64,000 bases of DNA from Bathynomus jamesi (GCA_023014485.1 JAJOZX010000878.1:610001-674000); one strand, 5' to 3'; positions 43,791 through 53,744 are shown, counted from the stretch's first letter. Program-made: numbers and translations. The notes: generated from the sequence alone by a model not told the origin.

Positions 43791-44397
43791 CAGGGATGGG
43801 GAGTCGGCCAAAAACAACCGACTCCCGACTCCTGAGTCGGTATTTTTAAAAACCGACTCTGATTCCCGACTCCCGACTCTTTCCTTATCATGCTGATCTA
43901 CAACCTTATAAATATTGGGATGTTTGTTTCGTAGATGGCGTTTCAAGTTTGAGGCTCTAGTTGGAGCATTAGCATGTTTCCCAGTGTAAGCACTAATTTT
44001 TGCATTACACTCTTTACCATCCTTTTCTACTTGACAAATAAAAATACTTTCATCCTCATTTAGCTTAAAATATTGAAAGACCGCTGATTTTCTACTAGGT
44101 CCATGACTCATTACTAATAGGGGCTAATTAAATTAATAATTAATATATTGCTAATTTTATATGGTACCTAGTATCCTAAAATAGAAATATGAAATTCATT
44201 TGCTAAGATTTACCAGAACAATAAATCAATGTGGAAATGTGAATCTAGAATTAGTTCAGGAAGATATTTATTTAGGGCAGAGTAGTATTCTGGTAAATTG
44301 TTGGCATATAGAAATTGAATCAAAGAGTCGGTCGTCGGTCGTTTTTACCGACTCCCGACTCTTCAAAAAAGCCCCGACTCCCGACTCCGACTCCCCA
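43791..44397 (-). mobile_element. hAT element with BED finger, nested in the 4.9-kb transposon
   Basis: Left end CAGGGATGGGGAGTCGG, right end CCGACTCCGACTCCCCA; the right terminus is truncated by a TA tract. Sub-terminal CCGACTCCCGACTC repeats occur on both sides. The minus strand encodes a BED finger from the ATG at 44109-44111. Confidence 0.8.
43845..44111 (-). pseudogene. BED zinc-finger N-terminus of a hAT transposase
   Basis: MSHGPSRKSAVFQYFKLNED is followed by ICQVEKDGKECNAKISAYTG and SNLKRHLRNKHPNIYKVV. C...C...H....H spacing (CQVEKDGKEC, then HLRNKH) fits the BED finger that binds hAT ends. The rest of the transposase is deleted. Confidence 0.85.
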
Positions 44398-44405
44398 CAT
44401 ATATA

Positions 44406-44446
<41 letters not shown>

Positions 44447-44481
44447 CGTATATATATATATATAATGTAATTGTATGTGTG

Positions 44482-44532
<51 letters not shown>

Positions 44533-44533
44533 T
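44398..44533. repeat. (TA)n microsatellite
   Basis: About 135 bp of TA with GTA and GTGTGT interruptions. Confidence 0.9.
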
Positions 44534-45055
44534 AACAGTACATAAAAACAATCGTAATGAAAAATTAATTTCGTGTATCCAATTGGACGCACGTGTTATC
44601 ATAGACAGAAATATACCCTATGAAAACTTTGTGTCCATTTCGAAACGAACTTTGAATAAAGTCTTTTCTTCACAGTTATTAAAAATATTACTTAAAGTAA
44701 ACAGGGAGCTTCCTTAATACTTCTAGAATGAAATTATAGTCAAAACAAATATAATAATGGTGGTTAAACTTAGGAAAATTACAAAAAAACACTTCCGAAA
44801 AAAATGGCGTCCACTCACTTCTACTTCACAATTATAACTGGCGTAATTGCTCAGAGCCATCTGTTGAGAGAATGTCGAACTTCGCCTTCTGCGTCCAAAT
44901 GGTTACCAAGATTCAAATGGAGTAGATTTTTTTCTTATGTATGTATTAAACCTGTGTAAGAGTTAAGCAAAGTTAATGTGTCTAAATGGCAACAAATTAC
45001 GACAAAGGGTTAAAAATATGAGGTTGTGTTCAATTAAATATTTGGTATTTCAACA
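44534..45055. other. Interior of the 4.9-kb transposon upstream of its gene
   Basis: Non-coding, AT-rich. Includes AAAATGGCGTCCACTCACTT at 44802. No promoter can be named. The right TIR follows from about 45056 to 45205. Confidence 0.5.
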
Positions 45056-45419
45056 GAGAACAGAAAACCGCAATTTTGAACATGATAACGCGATTTTTGG
45101 GAAAAGTTGCAGAAAAGAAACCCCTCTTAGAATTAAATTTTACATAAAAATACATATGTATTAGCCAGAGTGAAATTCGGACTCGGAAAAGTATGATATG
45201 CCCTAATGTACCATTATGTTTAACAAAGGACAAAAACTGTTTTAATGCATTCCATTCAAAGTAGTATGGTCTACTATTTCTTTACAAAGGTCAAAAATTG
45301 CTTTTATTTCTTTCATTCAAAGTACCAAAGTTATGTTAGTTTCTCTTATTACTTAATAGTGCCAATGGAATCATGTAATTTCTAGTGTAATTAATTAAAT
45401 AAATTTCTAAAAGTTTCGT

Positions 45420-46375
45420 TCATGTTTCCAACCTATTTTTAACATTTTTAAGTGTTAACAAATTTTTTTTTTTTAGCTCAAAACAATAATTTGGGACAGA
45501 AAGGGTTAAGAGAAGAGAAAGGATTGAGTTGTGTATTATTGAAGTAAGGGGATAGTCGTGTGGAAGACTGTAACGAGAAGAAAGGTGGAGGAATTGAGTT
45601 TTTGAGGCATTGAAATCCACAAAGTTTTCCCTACCCTAATCAGCGATAGTAGAAAAATCTGAGGTCAGGTGCACCATAGCCGTCCTACCGAAGCATGGAG
45701 TGACTATTTAGAGGGATGCTTTGTGAAGCGGGTGGAGAAGTGAAGAGTTGATTCATCAGCATAGTAGTGATAGGACAGGAAGTGCGACATAATAGATCAT
45801 TGATAAATAAAAGGAAAAGAATAGGTGACAGGACAGGACCCTGAGGAACACCACCATTAATAGCTTTAGGAGGAGAACAGCGGCCAACTGCAACCGCAGT
45901 TACAGATCGGCCAGAAAGGAAATCAGAGGTGAGGGCACAAATAGAGGATAGAAAGCGAAGGAGGACAGTTTGGAAATTAAGGATTTGTGCGAGACTCGAT
46001 CAAAAACTTTTCATATGTCTAGCGCAACAGCAAAGGTTTTACTGAAATCCCAAAAGGAGAATAACTAAGAGTCAGAGAGACATGCAAGAAGATCGCCAGT
46101 TGAGCGTCCCTTGCGGAACCCATACTGACGATCTGAAAAGACACTGTGAGAAGAAAGATGTTTAAGAATCTTCGTATTAAGGATTGATTAAAAAACTTTA
46201 GAACTCCAAGAAATCAAAGCGGTTGGACGATAGTTGAAGGGTTGGGAGCGGTAACCTTTCTGAATGAAAGCGAACTTCCAGCAGGAAGAAAAAGTACCAG
46301 ATGAAAGACAAAGACGAAATAGGAAGTCAGAGAAGTACTACCGAAGGGCCAATGTCTAGTTATTATTATTAAAAT
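45420..46375 (-). pseudogene. LINE (Jockey-like) reverse transcriptase, central part
   Basis: Minus strand in several frames: LSSGTFSSCWKFAFIQKG, SQPFNYRPTALISWSSKVF, FSDRQYGFRKGRSTGDLLA, VALDI-stop-KVFDRVSHKSLI (motif A), NGGVPQGPVLSPILFLLF (motif B), a YADD-like region, and VDFNASKTQFLHLSSRYSL. The order is that of a Jockey RT. Truncated by a mariner-type element on the right (46406). Confidence 0.87.
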
Positions 46376-46405
46376 TTTATAACTTGCTCTGATTTCACTA
46401 ATATA

Positions 46406-47181
46406 ACGGGTGTGCCATAAAAAAGGGTACATTTTAAAAAGGCTATAAAATCAACATTTTTCATTTAATTTTAATAAAACTTCTACACAATAAAACATGT
46501 ATTTATCTATATGCAAACAAGTTTTCAGACTAAAATATCAAATAATTCAAATTCTATCAACATTTAACGAAAGTATGATTTTTCTACTTAACATGCAAAA
46601 ATTATTAAACCTTTTTATTTTTTTATAAAAATAATTTTTAACGTAAAATTTACCTGAAATTATTAAAAAAAAATTTCGAAATGCTTTCCTTCCCATTTTA
46701 GTAACTTTTTTTATTCTTGGTCGGAATTCATCTATGGCTCGATTTACTTGTTCCTGTGGAAGCTCTTCCCATTTTTGAATGATGATCTCGCGTAAATGAG
46801 TGACATCTTTTATCCTAGTCCTGTGGACTCGCTCTGCTAAGTTCTCCCATATTCCGGCCAAGAATAAAAAAAGTTATTGAAATGGAAGGAAAGCATTTCG
46901 AACAATTTTTTTTAATAATTTCAGGTAAATTTTACGTTAAAAATTATTTGTATAAAAAAATATTAAAAAGGTTTAATAATTTTTGCGTGCTAAGAAGAAA
47001 AATCATACTCTTTCGTTAAATGTTGATAGAATTTGAATTATTTGATATTTTAGTCTGAAAACTTGTTTGCATATAGATAAATACATATGTTTTATTGTGT
47101 AGAAGTTTTATTAAAATTAAATGACAAATGATGATTTTATAGCCTTTATAAAATGTACCCTTGTTTTTATGGCACACCTGT
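46406..47181 (-). mobile_element. Tc1/mariner-type element, about 300-bp TIRs, internal deletion
   Basis: TA at 46404-46405 and 47182-47183. Ends ACGGGTGTGCCATAAAAAAG and, inverted, ACAGGTGTGCCATAAAAACA. The TIRs run about 300 bp inward (to AAATGGAAGGAAAGCATTTCG). Between them lies a short transposase C-terminus. It is the parent type of the MITE at 4941-5371. Confidence 0.9.
46547..46861 (-). pseudogene. Tc1-type transposase C-terminus
   Basis: IWENLAERVHRTRIKDVTHL, IIQKWEELPQEQVNRAIDEF and RPRIKKVTKMGRKAF form the C-terminal helices after the third catalytic residue in Tc1-like transposases. The frame continues into the TIR, so the stop codon lies in the inverted repeat. No catalytic residues remain. 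Confidence 0.8.
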
Positions 47182-47187
47182 TATATA

Positions 47188-48341
47188 CAGGGTGTCCCAT
47201 AAGTCCGGCATCATAGGAGAAATTCATATTTTTTCTATTTCTACAAACCATAATTCATATTTTTCTCTTTCTTCTCTTCCTGTGAGCAAGGAAGAACGAA
47301 TCCAGATAATTCTACTCATAGGAAATCGGAGTCAAAGAGAGGCCGCTGCTGAATTTAACAAACTGCATCCAGACCGCGAGCCAATAACACAGAGTTGTGT
47401 TAGCAGACTTACTGCAAAGTTTAAGGAAACAGGATCCATAGAAGATAAACCACGCAGTGGACCTTCAAGGAGGTCCACTGACGATGATACAGCGACTGCT
47501 ATCCTGGCTCATTTTAACAGAAGTCCCAATGAGTCTCTTCAGTGATTGTCCGCCGAGACAGGAGTGTCGAAAAGTAGCATCCATCGCATTCTTCAGGCTC
47601 ACAAATGGCATCCATATAAACTTCAGATCCTACAGAAATTAAGCGAAGAGATCCCGACCGGCAGATGGAATTTTGTGAATGGGCTACGGAACAATATGCT
47701 CGGGATGCCAATTTCCCGTCCACCATTCTGTTCAGTGACGAGGCTGTTTTTTATGGAAATGGTGAGGTAAATCGACAGAACACCCGCTACTGGTCTCAAA
47801 ACAACCCTCACTGGTGTGGCATTTGGAAGGATCGCATCATAGGCCCCCTCTTTTTCGATGAACATGTCACTGGAGGCACCTACCTACGTATGCTCAAGGA
47901 AGAAGCATTTCCCAGTGTCTTGAACGAAGAAGGAAATTTCCCAACATGATTCCAGCAAGACGGCGCTCCTGCACATTACAGCACCCAAGTAAGGGAATAC
48001 CTGTACCAACAATTCCCTGGTCATTGGATAGGACGTCGAGAGCCTGTGGAATGGCCAGCTAGAAGTCTGGATCTCATGCCACTAGATTTTTATCTCTGGG
48101 GCCACTTGAAAGCGCTGGTGCAGAGAAAATTAAGAGTGTTGAACATTTGCGGCAGCGCATTATTGGGGCATGTAACATCATTACTCCTGACATCATTCAC
48201 CGTGTGCTTGCTGAGGTATCACGTCTGAATTTGTGTATTGAAAACAATGGTAGACATATTGAGCATGTTCTGTAAATAAAAGCTTTTGTTTTGCCTTTTT
48301 TTATTATTTTTCCTATGATGCCGGACTTATGGGACACCCTG
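47188..48341 (+). mobile_element. Tc1/mariner (IS630) transposon, DD41D type
   Basis: 1154 bp. Ends CAGGGTGTCCCATAAGTCCG and, inverted, the same CAGGGTGTCCCATAAGTCCG, with CATCATAGGA inward in both. TA on both sides (47186-47187, 48342-48343). It is only 6 bp from the right end of the previous element. Confidence 0.93.
47270..48274 (+). pseudogene. DD41D transposase with two stops and two frameshifts
   Basis: The N-terminus reads VSKEERIQIILLIGNRSQRE (helix-turn-helix), RLTAKFKETGSIEDKPRSG, a TGA at 47543, then LSAETGVSKSSIHRILQAH and HPYKLQILQKLSEE. A shift near 47650 leads to FPSTILFSDEAVFYGNGEV (first Asp). A TGA at 47947 replaces the Trp before FQQDGAPAHYSTQV (second Asp); WPARSLDLMPLDFYLWGHL gives the third, 41 residues later. 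A shift near 48130 leads to SVEHLRQRIIGACNIITPD and IEHVL before TAA near 48274. The start codon is uncertain. Both stops are single-base changes. Confidence 0.88.
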
Positions 48342-48344
48342 TAT

Positions 48345-48540
48345 AGTATATGTTACACACAGACCGTGCATGGAATAAGGAACTCTTCTGGGAAAATTAA
48401 ATCCACTATAACCCGAATAAGTAATGGTAAATGATAATTACTAATAGTTTTATCTTTTTCATGACGTTAGCTTGACGTGGGTAACGGATCATTCGCAAAG
48501 AGGCCCCAAAATATAGCTTCCCTCACCAGCTATCTCACGT
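48345..48540 (+). repeat. Fragment of the 455-bp repeat family
   Basis: ACACACAGACCGTGCATGGA, AACTCTTCTGGGAAAATTAA and AATATAGCTTCCCTCACCAG match the unit at 1.3-3 kb. Single copy. Confidence 0.8.
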
Positions 48541-49286
48541 AGTTATTCTCCATCGAAATCGCAGGTCGGTCAGCCTCTTGTAGGCCCTCACTCGGCCTAC
48601 AGTGTTTTGTTACGTGGTGCTGCTAGACTATTCAGGATTCAAAGCTGAAAAGTCCACAAACTCTGCCTAATCGAGTAGGCCCAAAAGTGTACGCAAACAA
48701 CCGGCAAACTAACTTCCCTATTACGACTACAGTAGGCCTGTTCAATTATTTTACCATATTCAACTATCTTACCGTATTTGTATCCACTTGTTTATATGTT
48801 CATTTATGCATTTTGTTTATTCGTCTAATCCTTTTGCTGTACCACACCGTACTTTCATTATCTCAGTTATTATAGGCTTAATTACTTATGCGGCAGTGAA
48901 AACACAATAATATCTCATAAGCCTACCTAACTTACTGTGTTTCTTGTCATTATTGTATTTACTTAACGCTTCTACTGCGTAACCATTTCTTATTGCTAAT
49001 AATCAGTCATTTGTAATATAGTTCAATTACCGTTGCAGGATTATTAATCACTGTGAACAAATAATTCATTTATTTTTCTAATTAAACACAAAACAAAAAA
49101 GTAATTTCTCTCTCCTTATTAAATATTGTTTGTTTAGGTTTCCCCAAACTGGTGACCCCTAATTATTCATTTCAATTTAATTCATAAATTATAGTAAGCC
49201 TACTTTCTAGGCCAGTACAAATTGGTGATCTGTAGGCTAATATATATATATATATATAATATATTATATATATATATATATATATA
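48541..49286. other. Unassigned spacer
   Basis: No gene or motif recognised; ends in a (TA)n tract (49238-49286). Confidence 0.4.
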
Positions 49287-49499
49287 CAGGGTGTCCATAA
49301 AGTCACGCATCATAGGAAAATACATTTATTTTGTTTATTTATTTTGTTTTATTTCTTTGTTCGAAATGATTCCCACCAATCTCAAAACATGTGAAAAAGC
49401 AGGTTTCTTTGGATGTTTCTCAACATATTTGGCCTAATGGAGACATAATAAATAGACATTGCTTATGTTCTTATGATGCGTGACTTTATGGACACCCTG
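49287..49499. mobile_element. 213-bp Tc1/mariner-type MITE
   Basis: CAGGGTGTCCATAAAGTCAC...CATCATAGGAA and the exact-looking inverse GATGCGTGACTTTATGGACACCCTG. TA on the left, TG on the right. Its ends resemble the 47188-48341 DD41D element (CAGGGTGTCC, CATCATAGGA), a likely source of transposase. Confidence 0.85.
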
Positions 49500-49508
49500 T
49501 GTATATAT

Positions 49509-49728
49509 AAAGCACAACAGGACTAGTCCATCTGCAAACATTTAATATTCAAAGCTTTCGACATTTCTAATGTCATCTTCAGTGCTAAAATGAAATATAT
49601 TTATACAATTAAAAACAACTATGGATTTAACTATACATATATATCATTTTAGCACTGAAGATGACATGAGAAATGGTGAAAATTTTGAATATTAAATGTT
49701 TGTATATGGACTAGTCTTGTTGTTCCTC
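49509..49728. repeat. Inverted pair of PLE tail segments with hammerhead-like cores
   Basis: Arms 49509-49592 and 49645-49728 are inverse copies (AGCACAACAGGACTAGTCC, AACATTTAATATTCAAAGC). In the minus-strand reading of the left arm, CTGAAGA is followed by a stem (GACAT/ATGTC) and GAAAG. That fits the hammerhead consensus CUGANGA - stem II - GAAA; the right arm is degenerate. No PLE gene is adjacent. Confidence 0.55.
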
Positions 49729-49814
49729 ATTCGACTGAGGTTTCCACCGCAAAAATCACTTGGCTCCTCTCTCTCTCTCTCTCTCTCAATAAATATATAT
49801 ATATATATATATAT

Positions 49815-51739
49815 ACATTCAACTGCAAAGAACACGCAGTATAAATAACGTAAAGAACGACGCTTGTATAGGAGATATTCCGCGCAGACGAGAAAGAGAA
49901 ACAACAAATGAAAAAAATGAAGTACCACCTGGGAATCGAACCCGGGATCTTCCGATTGCCGGTCAGACGCGATAACCACTACACCATGGACTCCACTCTT
50001 CCAAATGCCGTAATTCCTCTACATACTCGCAGAAACCAATGCCCCAAGGGGGCACCTCCCGCTTGCCGTAACATTATATACATTCAACTGCAAAGAACAC
50101 GCAGTATAAATAACGTAAAGAACGACGCTTGTATAGGAGATATTCCGCGCAAGACGAGAAAGAGAAAACAACAAATGAAAAAATGAAGTACCACCTGGGA
50201 ATCGAACCCGGGATCTTCCGATTGCCGGTCAGACGCGATAACCACTACACCATGGACTCCACTCTTCCAAATGCCGTAATTCCTCTACATACTCGCAGAA
50301 ACCAATGCCCCAAGGGGGCACCTCCCGCTTGCCGTAACATTATATACATTCAACTGCAAAGAACACGCAGTATAAATAACATAAAGAACGACGCTTGTAT
50401 AGGAGATATTCCGCGCAAGACGAGAAAGAGAAAACAACAAATGAAAAAATGAAGTACCACCTGGGAATCGAACCCGGGATCTTCCGATTGCGGTCAGACC
50501 GCGATAACCACTACACCATGGACTCCACTCTTCCAAATGCCGTAATTCTATACATACTCGCAGAAACCAATGCCCCAAGGGGCACCTCCCGCTTGCCGAA
50601 ACATTATATACATTCAACTGCAAAGAACACGCAGTATAAATAACGTAAAGAACGACGCTTGTATAGGAGATATTCCGCGCAAGACGAGAAAGAGAAAACA
50701 ACAAATGAAAAAATGAAGTACCACCTGGGAATCGAACCCGGGATCTTCCGATTGCCGGTCAGACGCGATAACCACTACACCATGGACTCCACTCTTCCAA
50801 ATGCCGTAATTCCTCTACATACTCGCAGAAACCAATGCCCCAAGGGGCACCTCCCGCTTGCCGTAACATTATATACATTCATTTGTTGTTTTCTCTTTCT
50901 CGTCTTGCGCGGAATATCTCCTATACAAGCGTCGTTCTTTACGTTATTTATACTGCGTGTTCTTTGCAGTTGAATGTATATAATGTTACGGCAAGCGGGA
51001 GGTGCCCCCTTGGGGCATTGGTTTCTGCGAGTATGTAGAGGAATTACGGCATTTGGAAGAGTGGAGTCCATGGTGTAGTGGTTATCGCGTCTGACCGGCA
51101 ATCGGAAGATCCCGGGTTCGATTCCCAGGTGGTACTTCATTTTTTCATTTGTTGTTTTCTTTCTCGTCTTGCGCGGAAATATCTCCTATACAAGCGTCGT
51201 TCTTTACGTTATTTATACTGCGTGTTCTTTGCAGTTGAATGTATATAATGTTACGGCAAGCGGGAGGTGCCCCTTGGGCATTGGTTTCTGCGAGTATGTA
51301 GAGGAATTACGGCATTTGGAAGAGTGGAGTCCATGGTGTAGTGGTTATCGCGTCTGACCGGCAATCGGAAGATCCCGGGTTCGATTCCCAGGTGGTACTT
51401 CATTTTTTCATTTGTTGTTTTCTCTTTCTCGTCTTGCGCGGAATATCTCCTATACAAGCGTCGTTCTTTACGTTATTTATACTGCGTGTTCTTTGCAGTT
51501 GAATGTATATAATGTTACGGCAAGCGGGAGGTGCCCCCTTGGGGCATTGGTTTCTGCGAGTATGTAGAGGAATTACGGCATTTGGAAGAGTGGAGTCCAT
51601 GGTGTAGTGGTTATCGCGTCTGACGGCAATCGGAAGATCCCGGGTTCGATTCCCAGGTGGTACTTCATTTTTTCATTTGTTGTTTTCTCTTTCTCGTCTT
51701 GCGCGGAATATCTCCTATACAAGCGTCGTTCTTTACGAT
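49815..51739. repeat. Palindromic array of seven 265-bp tRNA-like SINE units
   Basis: The landmark ACATTCAACTGCAAAG begins at 49815, 50080, 50346 and 50610 (period 264-266). At about 50880 the sequence inverts (ACATTC|ATTTGTTG), and three inverse units follow, with CATTTGTTG landmarks at 50880, 51146, 51409 and 51674 (last partial). Units are almost identical. Each holds one tRNA-like domain plus a 190-bp body. Open frames found here are repeat translation and not genes. Confidence 0.93.
49919..49993 (-). repeat. tRNA-like domain of SINE unit (representative of 7)
   Basis: On the minus strand CATGGTGTAGTGGTTATC (A-box), a TCTGA/TCGGA anticodon-type stem with loop CCGGCAA (triplet GGC in anticodon position), and GGGTTCGATTCCC (B-box). 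The acceptor ends GAGTCCA / TGGTACTTC pair with a bulge. Position 33 is C, not U, and the T-stem has a mismatch, so it is a tRNA-derived pol III promoter, not a functional tRNA. The A-box resembles tRNA-Val. Equivalent domains follow in the other units near 50185, 50451, 50716 (minus) and 51058, 51326, 51590 (plus). Confidence 0.8.
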
Positions 51740-51763
51740 ATATATATATATATATATATATAT

Positions 51764-51829
51764 CAGGTGAGTCAAAAGTTCTGCCTTATTGTATAGTTAT
51801 TTTTGAGGCAGGACTTTTGACTCACCCTG
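51764..51829. mobile_element. 66-bp minimal MITE
   Basis: CAGGTGAGTCAAAAGTTCTG and its inverse CAGGACTTTTGACTCACCCTG, with a 20-nt centre. Inserted in a TA/GT microsatellite. The CAGG(G)TGAGTC ends suggest a Tc1/mariner-type source. Confidence 0.7.
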
Positions 51830-51879
51830 TGTGTGTGTGTATATATATATATAATATATAGATATGTAAAATAACGCAC

Positions 51880-52500
51880 TGTCGCGATGAAATATGAGGA
51901 AGGAAAACTACTCTTCAGGAAAGCTTAAATTTTTATTTCTTTGACACCAATGTATCATAGTTTCGGCTCCTCGCGAGCCCTTGTCAGTTGGTAATAACCG
52001 CATAAACAGAGAAGAAAGTTTATATACACATAGAAGTTAATTATCAGGGATTAGCTGACTGAACCTTCCCATCCTTTTACCAGGGTGTAGTTAAGTGACC
52101 CTTTCCACCCAGCTTTGACCTCATGGATGTACCTGTGTTGCCGAAGGATTTTTGGATTGTAATGTTACAAAATTCTTAATTTTATTACATATAATTTTGT
52201 TAAAAGAGAATTGACCATTGGATAAATTAAAATTTTGTATAGAGCCTATAAGACGAGATTCAGTAATTATACGCTTAACATAATTATTAGATTTGAAAAC
52301 AAAGTGGCAATTATTGAAATCTGTTACATGGTTATAGTCTCTGACATGACAAAATACAGCCCTTTTCCCATTCCCCACCCTCACATCTCTCTGTTCTCTG
52401 TTTATGCGGTCATTACCAAGTGACAAGGTCTCGCGAGGAGCCGAAACTGTATTGGTGTTAACGAAATAAAAATTTAAGTCTTCCTGAAGAGTGGTTTCCT
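51880..52500 (-). pseudogene. PLE fragment: GIY-YIG C-terminus flanked by inverted tail motifs
   Basis: Minus strand, about 52390-52150: KRAVFCHVRDYNHVTDFNN, VFKSNNYVKRIITESRLIG and FNLSNGQFSFNKIICNKI, the end of the PLE nuclease domain. Tail segments with GAGGAGCCGAAACT occur in opposite orientation at both ends (minus near 51950-51990, plus near 52410-52440). 5' truncated; no RT. Confidence 0.75.
51953..51990 (-). ncRNA. Hammerhead-like motif in PLE tail
   Basis: Minus strand: CTGACAAG, stem GGCTC/GAGCC, then GAAACTATG. Compared with the CUGANGA...GAAA core, position G8 is A, so probably inactive or diverged. A mirror copy lies at about 52412-52440 (TGACAAGG...GAGCCGAAACT). Confidence 0.3.
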
Positions 52501-52521
52501 TCTTCATATACTGTGTGTGTG

Positions 52522-52559
<38 letters not shown>

Positions 52560-52562
<3 letters not shown>

Positions 52563-53550
52563 ATGGAAACCCACAGGGAAAAAAGAAAAATGATTCCAAG
52601 GCATTTCGTGTATTCAGAAGTACACCTCGTCAGGGAATGAAGGGAGAAGGCGAGATGATGAAAATATCTACGTATGTACAACGGGACAGAAAAATAAAAA
52701 GATTAGCCTTTAAAAGAATCCCTTTAATGTTGATTAAAGGGAAAAGGTATTTTAACAGGATATTGGCAATTTCATACATTCCCGCACTGTTATTGAAATT
52801 ATTTTTAAAATGTTCTAGAATATTCCTTTCAATTATATCTGTGTTTTTAACAAGCGCTTTAGAATTATCCCACTTCATACTATGGTTACATCTGTACATA
52901 TGGTTAAACAATGCACTAGAATTATTTGCTGTTCTACACGCATATTTATGCTGCTTTACACTAATATCAAACGTTTTTCCCATTTGACTTATATATACTG
53001 AATTACATTTTGTACATTGGATCGAATACACACAGCCAACCGCATTATCCGGGGTATTCTTTATTAGACGTGATTTAACAGTATTATTATACTTAAAGAC
53101 TATGTTGATAACAATTGCTTTAATTAAAGTCGGAAGATATTTGAAATTAACATGGTAAGGTAGGCTAAGGATATTTTTACCCTCAAATTCCTTTACAGTT
53201 ACACTATTATAATGCCTAATCTTAGCTTTCCTAAGGCAGTTATCTAGAAATGAAATAGATGGGATTAAATTGTTGAGCCTACCAAGAAATAAGTCAACAT
53301 CCAAATTGTAAATTGTTTGGCCAGAGGCATAAAACATCATCTATATACCTGTACCAAACAAGGTTAAAATTAACAATAGTAGGCAAAATTCTGCTTTCAA
53401 AAAATTCCATATATAAATTAGCTAATACAAGTGAGAGGGATTTCTCATTGCCAATCCAAACGACATAGCATAAAATTTATTTTCAAACTGAATTTTACAA
53501 TCTTTAAAGCAAAGCTTAATTAACTCAATAAGAGTGTCGTGTTGAACAGG
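52560..53550 (-). pseudogene. PLE, 3' half: RT palm end and GIY-YIG nuclease
   Basis: From the insertion edge at 53550 the minus strand reads QHDTLIELIKLCFKDCKIQF, MSFGLAMRNP, then after a shift SLVLANLYMEFFESRILPT and WYRYIDDVLCLW (RT motif C, YIDD, about 53340-53360). After TIYNLDVDLF comes the nuclease: GCVYSIQCTKCNSVYISQMG, FDISVKQHKYACRTANNSSA, NHSMKWDNSKALVKNTDII and ERNILEHF. Ends near 52630, followed by a tail with AAACCCACAGGGAAAAA at about 52566. The 5' half is at 60888-61960. Confidence 0.87.
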
Positions 53551-53720
53551 AGTAGTATGGTGGCAAAAAGCCAGTGTGCAGAGCAATTGCATAATGTTGC
53601 AAGAGTGCCAAGGCACCCCCACCCCACTTGGTGCCAACCGCCGCCACCTTTGTTGCAAGACCTCTTTGGGGGAGAAGTTGGTACGGCTTCACCCCCCCCC
53701 CCAAAGGGGCATACCTAACC

Positions 53721-53744
53721 AGAGAGAGAGAGAGAGAGAGAGAG
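53721..53744. repeat. (AG)n microsatellite
   Basis: Eleven to twelve GA units directly inside the left TIR. A similar junction (ACCTAATAGAGAAAGAAAGG) occurs at 56045. Confidence 0.85.

Larger units (their letters stand above)
40314..45205 (-). mobile_element. 4.9-kb DNA transposon, TAGGG termini, 9-bp TSD
   Basis: Left end TAGGGAATATCATACT and inverted right end TAGGGCATATCATACT are followed by about 150 bp of imperfect inverted repeat (TGGCTAATA, AATTTAATTCTAAGA, TTGCAACTTTTCC, TTTTCTG in both). ATGTACCAT is exactly repeated outside both ends (40305-40313, 45206-45214). It contains one long gene on the minus strand plus a nested hAT (43791-44397) and TA tracts. TSD length of 9 and TAGGG ends do not fit hAT (8 bp) neatly; 9 bp is usual for Mutator-like elements. 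Superfamily left open. Confidence 0.85.

Noticed and set aside
49692..51600. Open frames of 60-140 codons in the tRNA-like array
   Set aside because: They are translations of SINE units on both strands and change with single-base differences between units.
49919..51655. Seven functional tRNA genes
   Set aside because: Position 33 is C, the T-stem has a mismatch, the acceptor has a bulge, and each domain is embedded in a 265-bp repeat body; better explained as a SINE.
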